Origin: Ichthyophis bannanicus
Taxonomy: Eukaryota > Chordata > Amphibia > Gymnophiona > Ichthyophiidae
NCBI GenBank assembly: GCA_033557465.1
Contig: CM066047.1
Span: 1,054,001-1,118,000 of the forward strand
Length of the DNA stretch: 64,000 nucleotides
Direction: 5' to 3'
This document shows, in pieces, positions 33,539 through 42,721 of the stretch. Positions within the stretch are counted from its first letter, which is position 1, and each line of letters starts with the position of its first letter. Under the pieces are notes generated by a model. That model saw only the letters and a list, made by a program, of their open reading frames with translations, was not told the DNA's origin and searched no databases. Made by a program: the position numbers and the translations under genes.

Positions 33539-34851
33539 AATCTATTACCTATGTCTTCCCATGCACATCTGCCCATCGAGAGGAGGGTGGCTGTCCCAGC
33601 CCGCAGCCGTCCCCCAAGAATCCCGGATAGGCAAAGTGTTAGTCTTCCCAGTGGTGTGCGGTTCCCCTCTGGCCGTTCCCTCCCCCCACCCACCCCCTTC
33701 CCCCTCCTCTTCCAGTCCCTGATTGCTGTAGGAGTATACCCCCTCCCTCCCTCCCCCTCCTTTCCCAACCCCCTCTCAGTCCCCAAACCTAACCCAGCCA
33801 AAAGGCTGAGACTCCCTGTAGTAATCGGGCTACCCCCGTATTAGTAGTTCAAGTCTCCCCTACCAAAGAGACCCCTCTCACTCCCCCCACCCCTGCTGCC
33901 CCATCAAGCTTTAATAGGAGGCACTCTACGTATCCTTCATCTACCCAGGGCTGCCACCCTCCCGCCGCCCCCCCCTCCAAGGGGGGAGAGTCGGCAACGC
34001 AGCGGCCCCGCCCAGAAGAGGGCTCTCCCCCCCAACGTAGTCTGCGAGCAGCGTAGGCAGGTTCGCCAGCGTCAAAGTGCCCACCCCTGAGTTCAAATCC
34101 CAGGTCCCTCCCGCCTCCCTCCAATCCCGATTCCAAGAAGGGGGGAGGGCATGGCGGCCATTCCTGGCGCCACCCAAGTACCTCCCCGCATCGCGGAACC
34201 CAGGCGGACACCCCGTTCCTGCACAGTCCCCGCACAAGAACTGCCTACCACATCTGCGCAATGGGAAAAACTAGGTGCAATACATAATCTGTTCCCTCCC
34301 CACTTTAAACACTGGCCCGCAATAGGAAGGCACGAACTGGCTGGGGCGGGGTAAGAAAACAAACAAGGGGTGATAGGGAGAAGGGCAGAAAACCAAGAGA
34401 ACAAACCAAACAAAAAAGCGCCTCCACAACACCCACCGGGTGGTCCGGATCGCCTCCCACCCCTGGAGAGCAACGGAACCAGACCACCCCGTGGCGTCGC
34501 CGCTCCCCTCCCCCCCTCCACCAAGGTCGGCCCTGAAGACTCGTGTGTTCCCCCCCCCACCCGCCCCATACCAGAACCAGATCAGGCAGCCCCCCATAAG
34601 TCTTGGGGCTTCGCAGTTAACATCATGTATGCCTCATTGTCCGGGGCCGAAAGACTGTCCAGGAAAAAAACAAAAAAAACAGAAAAAACAAAAACACAGG
34701 GCTGCCATAGTCCCAGTCAGCGCCGCCAAAGAGAAAAAGCCAAGCAAAACTGTTACAAATTGTTACTCGTTGTTGCGAACTGTTGCTCCCCGCTGCACAG
34801 TTAACACAATTAACAGAGCTACAATGTCTCACCGGCAGATAGAGTCCACTT
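33539..34851 (-). other. Long inter-ORF spacer of the L1-group element
   Basis: 1.3 kb that is G-rich on the element strand, with C-runs on the plus strand and an A-rich patch near 34665-34700. No coding match is visible on the sense strand. In most L1 elements this spacer is tens of bases long. It could be regulatory, the site of an internal promoter, or an acquired segment. Confidence 0.6.
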
Positions 34852-35757
34852 CTAAGGGGTGGCTGCTGCAGAATCCCTCAGCTGTTCCACGAAGGCCAAC
34901 GCCTCAGCTGGGGAGCCCAAGAAGCGTGTCTGTCCGAGGTGCTCCACTCGCAGACGGGCCGGATACAGAAGTGAAAATCGCAGCCCCTTGCTATTCAATT
35001 GGGAACACACCGCTGAAAAGGCTCTCCGTTGCTGGCTAACCAGCGGTGAGTAGTCTTGGAAGACCAATATTCTGTCCGGGGTTCCCATGTCTCGCCGAGA
35101 GTTTCTGGCTGCGCGTAGCACTGCTTCCTTTTGGCGGTAGTCCATAAACCGGGCTATCACCGCACGTGGCCGGCCTGCCTGTTCCCGCCTGGGGCCCAGC
35201 CGGTGCACTCTCTCCATTTGTAACGGCGCCTCCAGCCCCCCGTTAGGAAGTTTTGCCACCCAGCCCTGCAGGTAGCCAGGGAGGGCATTGTCTGCAATAT
35301 TTTCGGGGATACCGACAAACCGCAGATTATTTCGGCGTCCCCGATTCTCCAGGTCTTCTAGTTTCTCCCCTTGTTGCTTAACAGTCGCCTCCAACGCCTG
35401 CACCTTTGCGACCAGGGAGTGCTGCGTGTCTTCTAGCCCCGATATTCGGGTTTCCGCTTGGTCGAGCCGACCCGTAAAGTCGGTAATGGATTGAGCCACA
35501 GAGTGCAGTTGATCCCCCAGCTCCCGGAACCGATCGTCCAAAGTGCGCACCACCGCCGCGCTGACTTCAGCGACCATGGTGTTCTCACAGTCAGAGGCTG
35601 GACTCGGCGGGTCTCCCTCGGCCATTTTGGTGTCAAGGGTCCGAGCTTTCTCCCGCCGCGAGGATTTGGTCGCCATCGGGCTGCCCCCGGTCATCTGGGA
35701 GGGCCCCGCAGTTCTGCGACCCCCTTCTCTACTGCCCGATGTTAGCGGTGGGGGCAT
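34852..35757 (-). CDS. L1-group ORF1 protein (RNA-binding chaperone)
   Basis: 301 codons, intact. A Ser/Arg-rich N-terminus (about residues 1-55) precedes a coiled coil (about 65-140, with DRFRELGDQLHSVAQSITDF and VKQQGEKLEDLENRG). An RRM begins with RRNNLRFVGIPENI (about 142-155) and contains MERVHRLGPRRE. The C-terminal domain carries RDMGTPDRILVFQDYSPL and FSLLYPARLRV. The coiled coil, RRM and C-terminal domain order is that of L1 ORF1p, which trimerises and coats its own RNA. The start ATG is followed by a Pro/Gly-rich leader peptide; an internal ATG lies near residue 21. Confidence 0.88.
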   Translation of the reverse strand: MPPPLTSGSREGGRRTAGPSQMTGGSPMATKSSRREKARTLDTKMAEGDPPSPASDCENTMVAEVSAAVVRTLDDRFRELGDQLHSVAQSITDFTGRLDQAETRISGLEDTQHSLVAKVQALEATVKQQGEKLEDLENRGRRNNLRFVGIPENIADNALPGYLQGWVAKLPNGGLEAPLQMERVHRLGPRREQAGRPRAVIARFMDYRQKEAVLRAARNSRRDMGTPDRILVFQDYSPLVSQQRRAFSAVCSQLNSKGLRFSLLYPARLRVEHLGQTRFLGSPAEALAFVEQLRDSAAATP

Positions 35758-35861
35758 TCAGCCTCTTGGTAGCAGGATTTTAAGCAGTTTTGTGGGGTAT
35801 GGTGCCCGGAGCCGAACAGCACGCGTCTGGTCAGCTCATTACCACCCAACATCTCTGTTTT

Positions 35862-36440
35862 ATAATTAAACTAAGATCAGGAATGCTTTCAAAACAAAGT
35901 GAACCTCTCTTAAAAACCAAAACACATTCTCAGATATAAAAAAAACAATTAGAACTACCTAAAGACCCAAGAATGAAACAAAACAAATCTGCGCAGTTAC
36001 ACATTACTGATAAGAAAACAAGCATTTCAAATATCAACTTGCAAGTCTAGCAATATGGCTCAGAGCACAACTAGCCAGACTGTTCAAAATCTTTTACAGC
36101 CAGAAAACATTATCCCTTTAAAACATGATGCCATTATACACTTTCTCTTCTAATATAAACAACTTATATTTTCACATGTACCATTGCCTCACAGCATGTA
36201 GGATGATAAACCCGGGACACACTGGACTAGTAGGTAGCCTCCCTTAAACATTGACTGCCATTTCATATTTCAACATTGAAGCCTCTCTGAAAAAGTCCTC
36301 TAGGGAAATGACAATGCTTCATTATCACTAGTCATACTCCAGACTTTGGCACAAATACGGATTGCCTCTTTTAAACACTAAAGTCCGTGAATGTCTGTAT
36401 TCCATACTTGCAATTCTCTCTGCCTTGCTTTGAAGTAAAA
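35862..36440. other. ERV 5' internal leader, non-coding
   Basis: On the minus strand this is the region just downstream of the primer binding site, where a packaging leader or start of gag would lie. I see only AT-rich sequence and no open frame over 65 codons. Confidence 0.5.
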
Positions 36441-36445
36441 GAAAG

Positions 36446-36465
36446 ATCCGAGTCACGGCACAAAC
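36446..36465 (-). promoter_or_regulatory. Primer binding site, tRNA-His type
   Basis: The plus strand reads ATCCGAGTCACGGCACAA directly before the LTR. The 3' end of vertebrate tRNA-His is ATCCGAGTCACGGCACCA, so 17 of 18 bases match. Minus-strand DNA synthesis of the provirus would start here. This confirms the right LTR as the 5' LTR and the minus orientation. Confidence 0.88.
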
Positions 36466-36960
36466 TGAATGTACACTGCTTCACCCCTTACCAGCAACAG
36501 AACGTGGGTTCTTGGGCTTCATTCCTTCACTCAAAGCAATGGGGGGGGGGGGGGGGAGAGAGAGAGAGAGAGTAATACGTAATAAAACAATTCACATACA
36601 CAGATTTAGTTTAATAACACCGTATTCTTAAGGCCTTAAGGGATGGGAGTCCACAGTCCTGCAAACTTGAGCAGTTCCTGTAAATCCCCTTCCACCTGAC
36701 TAGACCAGAGCACCTCATTTATTGATAGAAAAACTGCATTATCAGCACCATTTGTGTTGCAAGTCTTATGGGACAAATTAAGCAGAGACATATATTGCTT
36801 AGCTGAATTAGAAGAAGCAAAAACATTCTGTCACGTTCTGCTAAACATGGCCTTGGTTTTGTGTACACATATCTCTCCAGGCTGCTAGCGAATTCTAAGC
36901 CATTCTGCATATTAACTCTTTCAAAGGTTTCCGGTACCCCATTTCAAGTTCCTCTCAACA
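36466..36960 (-). repeat. Retroviral 5' LTR (right copy)
   Basis: 495 bp with TG and CA ends, aligned end to end with 15161-15634. It is longer because of a G-run and a GA microsatellite at 36541-36572. The target duplication CTTCC follows directly (36961-36965). Confidence 0.9.
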
Positions 36961-36965
36961 CTTCC

Positions 36966-37535
36966 ACTTTAAAGCGTGGAATTCATCTGGTCTAGGCTTC
37001 CAAAATAGTGTTTTTAAATAACTTCTAGATCTGATGTAAACTCTTAACCTTTGCAGTTAATCCTTTTTAATATTTTCTTAACCATTTTCTTCATTTTATT
37101 ATAGTCTCCTTTTGGCTAGTTGAATACTAGCACAGTCAATTTCCTTGCTAGTCTCCCTCCATTTATTAAATCATATATGATCATGCTATGATTGCTAGTG
37201 CTAAGTGTCCCCAAAACAGTTACCTAGATCCTGCATGCCACTAGGTCTAAAATAGTGTCCCTGTGTGTCTGTTCCTAAACCAGCTGCTCCATGAAACAGT
37301 CATTTACTTGATCTAGAAACTTTATTTCCCTAGCATGTCCTGACATTGACACATTTAATACCGGGGTAATTGAAATCTTCCATCATTACTGTGCTTAAAA
37401 CTTTAAAAGCTTCCCTAATTTCTGTTAACATTTCATCATCTGTCTGTTCATTCTGTCCAGGCGGAACGCTAGAACACCCTCATACCATTGTCTTTCCCTT
37501 TTTACATGGAATTTTTGTCCATAGAGATTGTACAC
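36966..37535 (-). mobile_element. CR1 LINE, antisense, 5' part (CR1-b, piece 3)
   Basis: The plus-strand text (TAATTTCTGTTAACATTTCATC, then TGTTCATTCTGTCCAGGCGG) resembles the region upstream of RT in the CR1 family. It directly follows the ERV target duplication, so the provirus probably split one CR1 whose 3' parts are at 11636-15155. No clear open frame survives. Confidence 0.6.
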
Positions 37536-38712
37536 TGTATTTTGCCCTTTTTCAATACAAAGTCCTTCCATGTGACCTGCTGTTGATTCTCAAAATATTC
37601 ACAAAATGTCTTGTATTGATAGCTGCTCACCTCTTAAAGTAAGGTTATCTAGTCTATCCATACCACGACATCTAGTTTTTAGCAGCTTGTTCTGAAATCC
37701 AGGTCCTACATCTAGTTTCTAGCAGCTTGTTCTGAAATCCAGGTCCTACCTTTAGTAATGAGACAGTGTATCTTCTCTGAAATCTGGGCTTAATGATCAA
37801 CTTTCAGAAATGTGCTTTGCACTCTGCGGGCATCATTTCTTTTATAGGCATCATTTGGTACACAGTTCAGGCAAAGCCCCTTTGCATTGGAGAACAAAGA
37901 CAGGCCTCATTTTGTATGACCACAACATATGAATAGCATTATTGCTCACAGCTAGGCCTTTCTTGCAAATGTTGGTTTGCATGGGCAGTAGCTGCTGTGT
38001 AGTACCTATAGCTTGACTGAAAATGATGTGTCCTCAATAGAACCTCAAGTTCCAATGGAAACGGTGCCACCATCCTCTTTCTGCCATCCTTTGTTCTTTG
38101 ATTCAACGTCAAACTATGCTACTGTGCTTCAGACATCAAATACCAATTTTGCAACAGTTTTTTTCCTTTGCTTTATTGTGATACTGACTAGTCCTAGCTA
38201 CAGATGCATCAAATATAGCCTGAGGAGCTCATATTGATGCTCATCGCATGCAGAGAATGTGTTCAAGAAGTTTCTCCACATCAACCACTTGGAGCTCCAA
38301 GCAATTTACTGTATTTTTTCATTTGCTCCAGGACACATCAGTTTGAATTCAAAAAGGCAACTGAGTGGTAGTGATCTACGTCATTTAACAAGGAGGGCTA
38401 GAATCCCTATATTTCTACTGAGAATCAGAAAAGATTTGGGACTTTGTCAAAGCTAGTCATGTCCAAATGCACGCTGCTATATCTGTGTGGTTCAAAACTA
38501 TATAGCTGACAAACTCAGTAAATTTCTCCAGCCTCATGAGTGATTTAAATGCAGCAATTTTACAGATCTTTATACAGTAGTGGGGAACCCCTAAAATCAA
38601 CCTCTCCACTGGAAGCAAGAAGGCAGAGCATCCTCTCCTGCTCCATTCTCTCATCCCCAGAGTTGGCCCAAGGGTTTCTGCCAGGCTGCACCCCCCCCCC
38701 CCAAGCCGCTGC

Positions 38713-38864
38713 CACCACCCCCCAGCTGCTGCTGATTCCGTCTTGGGAGGGGGAGGTGGGCAGCATTTCCAAAAGCGGCAGCTTTTTGCCGCTGCTTTTG
38801 GAAATAATGCCACTGCCTACTTCCCCCCTCCCCCAACGGAATCGGTGGCAGCTGGAGGAGGTGG
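38713..38864. repeat. GC-rich imperfect hairpin in A0
   Basis: The left arm contains GCTGCTGATTCCGTCTTGGG and TTTCCAAAAGCGGCAG. The right arm contains CTGCTTTTGGAAATAATGCC and CAACGGAATCGGTGGCAGC. The arms are inverse copies around TTTTTGCC. They are probably the core of a foldback DNA transposon of about 0.4 kb; its ends were not resolved. Confidence 0.65.
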
Positions 38865-39999
38865 TACGGCCATCCATGTCTGGCACTCCCACCCACCGTA
38901 GGCGGCTGCCTAGTGGGATGGGCTGTCCGCTCGTCCTCCCCAAACATCTCCTCCCCAAACATCAGATGCAGATACGATTCCTGGGCTTGGTCTGTTCTGT
39001 GTACACACATTCCACTCCTCCCATTCGTCTCAGTGAAAATCTTGCATAAATAACAATAACTGCCATGCACCATTGTTCTCACAGTGCTGCACTGGCCTCA
39101 TCAGAACTGCTTTCCTCTCTTACCACTAGGCAAGCTCCAAAGAATTCCAACATTAATCACTCACCACGAGGGCCGTCTTTATACAAATCTGAAATCTCTA
39201 GTCCTTGCAGCATGGAAATTAAGCAGAATTTAGTTTCTATTCTAGGTTTCCCAAGGGCTATCTAGAACATTCTGATAGCTTCAAGACAAGCCTGCATACA
39301 CTTTCAAATGCAAAAGATTTTCTGTATGGTACTTGATGAATGCTCAAAACCTTGCTGGATGTCTGCCTACTACTATGTTCCAGTTCTTATATCATTTATA
39401 TCATCGTGGGATACAAATATCCCCCCTCAGAGTACATCTTAGTGTTTTTGCTGCCTGTTATGTTTCATTTGATAGCTTTCTAGCTTGTGTGTCCCATTAT
39501 TTCACATGAAAGGACTTATTTATGTTAAAGAAGGGGCAATAAGACATCTTTTTGATTGGAGGGGCCAAACAAAAATGAATCTCCATCCCCACCTCCAAAC
39601 TCTCTAGCTGCTGGTGCTATGTTGGGAAGATATTGGTGGAGCTGTGGCCCACCTCATTCCACTGTTTTGTGTTAAACCGAACACTACAGAAGCCCCTTGT
39701 TCCATAGAACCTTGATTTGTGTTAATTTCCCTTATGAAGTCACCATTTGATCCACAGGACTATGCTTTTTAAGCACCTCACATGGAAAGCTATTATCTCT
39801 GTTAGAGTAGGTGAGCTCCAAGCCCTGGTAATCCATGAGCCATACACACAATTTTTCATAAGAGAGATCTACAAACTCGCCCAAACATTTTACCTAAGGT
39901 AGTAGCAACTTCCTATATCAATGAGGAAATGATGCTTCCTATATTCTGTCCAAAATTTCATAAGAATTCACACAAGAGAGCCCCCTCCATACTCTAGAT

Positions 40000-40193
40000 C
40001 AGGGTTTCTCAACCCAGTCCTCGGGACACACCTAGCCAGTTAGGTTTTCAAGATAACCTTAATGAATATGGATGAGAGAGATTTACATATAATAGAGGCA
40101 GTGTATGCAAATTTCTCCTCTGCATATTCATTGAGATTATCCAGAATACCAGACTGGCTAGATGTGTCCTGAGGACTGGGTTGAGTAACCCTG
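40000..40193. mobile_element. hAT-type hairpin MITE in A0
   Basis: CAGGGTTTCTCAACCCAGTC at the left is answered by GACTGGGTTGAGTAACCCTG at the right. The 8-bp duplication is CTCTAGAT / CTCTAGAC (39992-39999, 40194-40201), with one mismatch. It has no coding sequence. Confidence 0.9.
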
Positions 40194-40861
40194 CTCTAGA
40201 CTTGTAAGCAAGTACTTTGGTATTGAATTAATAAAAAGTCCACACAGCTTTTTTTTCTCCATTCACCATAACAGAATTAGCTTTTCAGCAAAATGACTGT
40301 CATTATTAATCCGATTTTGTTATATACCAAAAGAGGTGCTCCTCTGAATATAAGTGCTCATTAAATTAAAGCCACTGCAAATATTGTGGTTGTCCTAAGT
40401 TCTGCTTCAATGAATACAATTTGTAAAGTAGTGGTCTTGGTCTTTACTTTGCCTTACTGCTTGGACCAAGCTTCAGTAAAGGACAGTGCCTTTGGTCAAG
40501 CTATGCTGTCTAATCTGTTAGTGTGAAGTAGCAACTTGCATGCTGCTCCATAATGCCAAAAGAAGCAATCTGTCCTAAGCTTGGGCGTCACTCACCTGTC
40601 TTGCTTGTCAACAGAAAAGCATTGTGCTTACATCTGACAGGTGTCATTTTTAGACAGCAGAATTGATTGGGCACATAATGTGTCTCACCTTCTCAAGAGT
40701 TGCCTTCTTGAGATTTGGAATTAACTGAGGAGATGAGATTGCTGCACATGGCAAGGGCCATACATGCTCATAACGTTTCCCTTAGAGAGCTGTCAGATGT
40801 CGCCTACTTGTGTGCCTCATCAATCCTACAGTCTAAGAAAAGCACCTGTTGGGGTGAACAA

Positions 40862-41052
40862 ATGCTTTCTTAACCCAGTCCTCAAAAGACACCTAGTAAG
40901 GTTTACAGAATATCCACAAGGAATTTGCATCAGAGATTTGAATGCACTGTCTCCATTGTATGAGCATTTCTCATGCATATTCATGCATATTTTGGATATA
41001 GTGTAAACCCGACTTACTAGGTAAGTCCCAAGGACTGGGTTGAGAACGACAG
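40862..41052. mobile_element. hAT-type hairpin MITE, diverged copy
   Basis: TAACCCAGTCCTCAAAAGAC and the inverted GTCCCAAGGACTGGGTTGAG bound a palindromic 190-bp unit with ATGCATATTCATGCATATT in the centre. The target duplication is unclear. It lies 110 bp upstream of the HIPK3 exon. Confidence 0.75.
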
Positions 41053-41166
41053 ATGTAGACTGACTAAGATTCTCAGAAAATTAATTGGGTAAAAGAAAAT
41101 TATTTTAAAACACACTATTGAATGTTCATAATCGTAACTGCTTTATCTCTGGGTTCATTGTTTTAG

Positions 41167-41290
41167 GCATTAGCAGCATCAGTCCATTCAGTTTTGCACC
41201 ATGGAATACCACTGCAGGCAGGAACTACTCAGTTTGGTTGCAATGATGCATTTCAGCAGACACTGCTTTTGTGCCCACCAGCTATTCAAG
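41167..41290 (+). CDS. HIPK3: Exon of homeodomain-interacting protein kinase 3 (single exon)
   Basis: The 124-bp open segment encodes a 41-residue piece beginning ALAASVHSVLHHGIPLQAG and ending CPPAIQG. It has a splice acceptor (TTCATTGTTTTAG, 41154-41166) and donor (CAAG/GTATGA at 41290/41291). The phase is 0 at the start and 1 at the end. The peptide matches the conserved segment C-terminal to the kinase domain of HIPK proteins. The GIPLQAGTTQFGC wording fits HIPK3 better than HIPK1 or HIPK2, from memory of the family. It is the only host coding sequence seen, and the frame is intact, unlike its surroundings. No neighbouring HIPK exon was found in the window. HIPKs are nuclear Ser/Thr kinases that bind transcription cofactors. 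Confidence 0.82.
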
Positions 41291-41642
41291 GTATGATATA
41301 GGTTGAGCAGTGCAGCTCAACATTGTATTTGTTTCAAAAAATGAACGATGAGCTCAGTACCAAAGAAAATAGATCGTGGTGCAGACACAATGCACAGAAA
41401 AAATTAAAACAAACAATAAATAATAAATAACAATAATAAAAGATAAAATAAACTATGAAATTTTAATTGAGAAGTGGCAGCCTTGGGCATTTAAGGCCTA
41501 ACAGTGTCTATTGCTTTACCTAAAAACTGCTGTTTAGGTTTTAGTAAATTATGAAAATGGGTTAATGGTTTTTAAAGATGCAGTTTGTGAGAGATGATCC
41601 TCCACATTCTACTGAGAACTCAAAACCTACAAAACTGTTTCA
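41291..41642 (+). other. Intron sequence after the HIPK3 exon
   Basis: AT-rich, with an A-rich tract near 41396-41460. No repeat, ORF or motif was identified. Confidence 0.5.
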
Positions 41643-41733
41643 GCTACAAAGAAATTGCAGCGAGACAAAAGATCTAGTTTCTAGTTGCTGGTATTTATGA
41701 AAATTGTCAGTGAATGAATGAATCAGTGGGATT
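41643..41733. repeat. Short sequence shared with 11722-11792
   Basis: CAGCTACAAAGAAATTGCAG, then TCTAGTTGCTGGTATTTATGA and GTGAATGAATGA occur here and, slightly diverged, at 11722-11792. Both copies sit immediately before a CR1 3' end. It may be a rare CR1 3' extension, an older repeat used twice as a target, or a small duplication. Confidence 0.7.
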
Positions 41734-41764
41734 GTTTTTAATTAAAAAAAAAAGAAAAAAAGAA

Positions 41765-42453
41765 AATGCCATACTAGATCAGATCAAGGTCCATCAAGCC
41801 CAGTATACTGTTTCCAACAGTAGGCAATCCAGGTCACAAGTACCTGGCAGGTTCCCAGAAAGGTACATAGATTTCCACAGTGCTTATCCTGGGGTAAGCA
41901 GTGGATTTCCTTGGTCCTCTTTAATAATGGTTTATGGACTTTTCCTCCTAGAAGTTATCCAAACCTTTTTTGAACCCAGCTACACTAATCTCTTTTGCTA
42001 CATCCTCCGGTAACGAATTCCAGAACTTGATTACTCGTTGAGTGAAAAAATATTTTCTGTTACTAGTCCTAAATGGGCCATATTGTGGCCTTATTGAGTG
42101 CCCCCTAGTCTTTCTACGTTTTGAAAGAGTAAACAACAGATCTTTGTTTACTCGTTCCACCCCATTCATTAATTTATTGACCTCTAGCATATCTCCCCTC
42201 AGACATCTCTTTTCCAAGTTTAGCCTTTTAATACTGCCTTCATAGGAGTATCCTTCCATCCGCTATACCATTTTGGTGGCTCTTCTCTGTTCCTTTTCTA
42301 ATTCTGCTATATCCTTTTTAAGATATGGCAACCAGAACTGCACACTATATGCAGTCGCACCATGGAACGATACAGAGATATAGAGACATTATAATATCCT
42401 TGGTTTTGTTCTCCATTCCTTTACTTATGATTCCTAGTATTCTGTTTGTTTCT
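41765..42453 (-). mobile_element. CR1 LINE, antisense, 3' part (CR1-e)
   Basis: Starts with the CR1 3' end (GATCAAGGTCCATCAAGCCC) and on the minus strand encodes KRCLRGDMLEVNKLMNG (about 42175-42225) and the RVIKFWNSLPEDVAKE segment (42000-42045). These are the C-terminus of CR1 RT. It is 5'-truncated at about 42453 and contains small deletions. Confidence 0.82.
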
Positions 42454-42459
42454 TGGAGA

Positions 42460-42719
42460 CTTTTTTAAGCAAGTCCCATCCTCCTGTAGTTGCAGCTTTG
42501 TTCCTTTTAGTGCCGTCAAGTCAGTGCTGACTCCTGGCGACCCAGCTTCCCCTGGGTTTTCTTGGCAATGTATCACCGGAAGTAGATTGCCAGGCCTTTT
42601 CTTCAGAGGCAATGTAGGGTAAAATGACTTGCCCAAGGTCACAAGGAGTGCCAGTGGGAATCGAACCCTTGATCATCTTGGGTACTAGTCAGTTGCTCTA
42701 ACCACTAGGCTGCTACTCC
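42460..42719 (-). mobile_element. tRNA-derived CORE-SINE (MIR-like), antisense
   Basis: On the minus strand the tRNA-like head has an A box (TAGTGGTTAGAGC, 42695-42707) and a B box (GGGTTCGATTCCC, 42656-42668). A CORE domain follows (TGTGACCTTGGGCAAGTCA, 42625-42643), then a tail with CCAAGAAAACCCAGGGGAAG and GTCAGCACTGACTTGACGGCAC. The boxes are RNA polymerase III promoter elements. It is a SINE copy, not a functional tRNA: there is no acceptor-stem pairing. Confidence 0.88.
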
Positions 42720-42721
42720 AT

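Larger units (their letters stand above)
29262..35861 (-). mobile_element. Full-length L1-group LINE, antisense
   Basis: A 15-bp target duplication, CAACATCTCTGTTTT, flanks it (29262-29276 and 35847-35861). The poly-A tail is the T-run at about 29273-29292, preceded on the minus strand by AATAAA (near 29305). The insertion point reads TTTT/ATAA, as expected for L1 endonuclease. On the minus strand it has a short 5' leader (about 90 bp), ORF1 (35757-34852), an unusually long non-coding inter-ORF spacer (34851-33540) and ORF2 (33535-29732). Both ORFs are uninterrupted, so this is the youngest autonomous-looking element in the window. Confidence 0.92.
15161..36960 (-). mobile_element. Endogenous retrovirus with two LTRs, minus strand, filled with nested insertions
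   Basis: Two LTRs (15161-15634 and 36466-36960) start TG and end CA and are flanked by the 5-bp duplication CTTCC (15156-15160 and 36961-36965). On the minus strand the 5' LTR is the right one. A tRNA-His-type primer binding site follows it and a polypurine tract precedes the left LTR. Removing the CR1-c, CR1-d, DIRS B1 and L1 insertions leaves roughly 4.5 kb of AT-rich internal sequence. No gag, protease, RT, integrase or envelope motif is visible in it, so it is either an eroded or a non-autonomous provirus. It inserted into CR1-b. Confidence 0.88.
37536..40530 (+). mobile_element. Old DIRS family A relic (A0)
   Basis: A heavily decayed plus-strand DIRS. RT: QYKVLPCDLLLILKIFTKCL (37554-37613) and an LGLMINFQKCALHSAG segment near 37790-37830. 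RNase H: LHINHLELQAIYCI (38272-38313). Post-RNase H: NYIADKLSKFLQPHE (38495-38540). Recombinase: LPKVVATSYINEEMMLP (39890-39940) and FGQAMLSNLL (40492-40522). A GC-rich hairpin insertion (38580-38960) and a MITE (40000-40193) interrupt it. It is much more decayed than the other DIRS copies, so it is among the oldest layers. Confidence 0.78.

Noticed and set aside
15161..36960. A large host gene between the LTRs
   Set aside because: All coding sequence between the LTRs belongs to LINE or DIRS insertions; no splice-flanked exon was seen.
40441..40522. Possible exon upstream of the HIPK3 exon
   Set aside because: The peptide FGQAMLSNLL is the end of a DIRS recombinase (compare A3 at 51627-51655).
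42656..42707. A tRNA gene (A and B boxes on the minus strand)
   Set aside because: The head lacks tRNA stem pairing and continues into a CORE domain and SINE tail, so it is a SINE.
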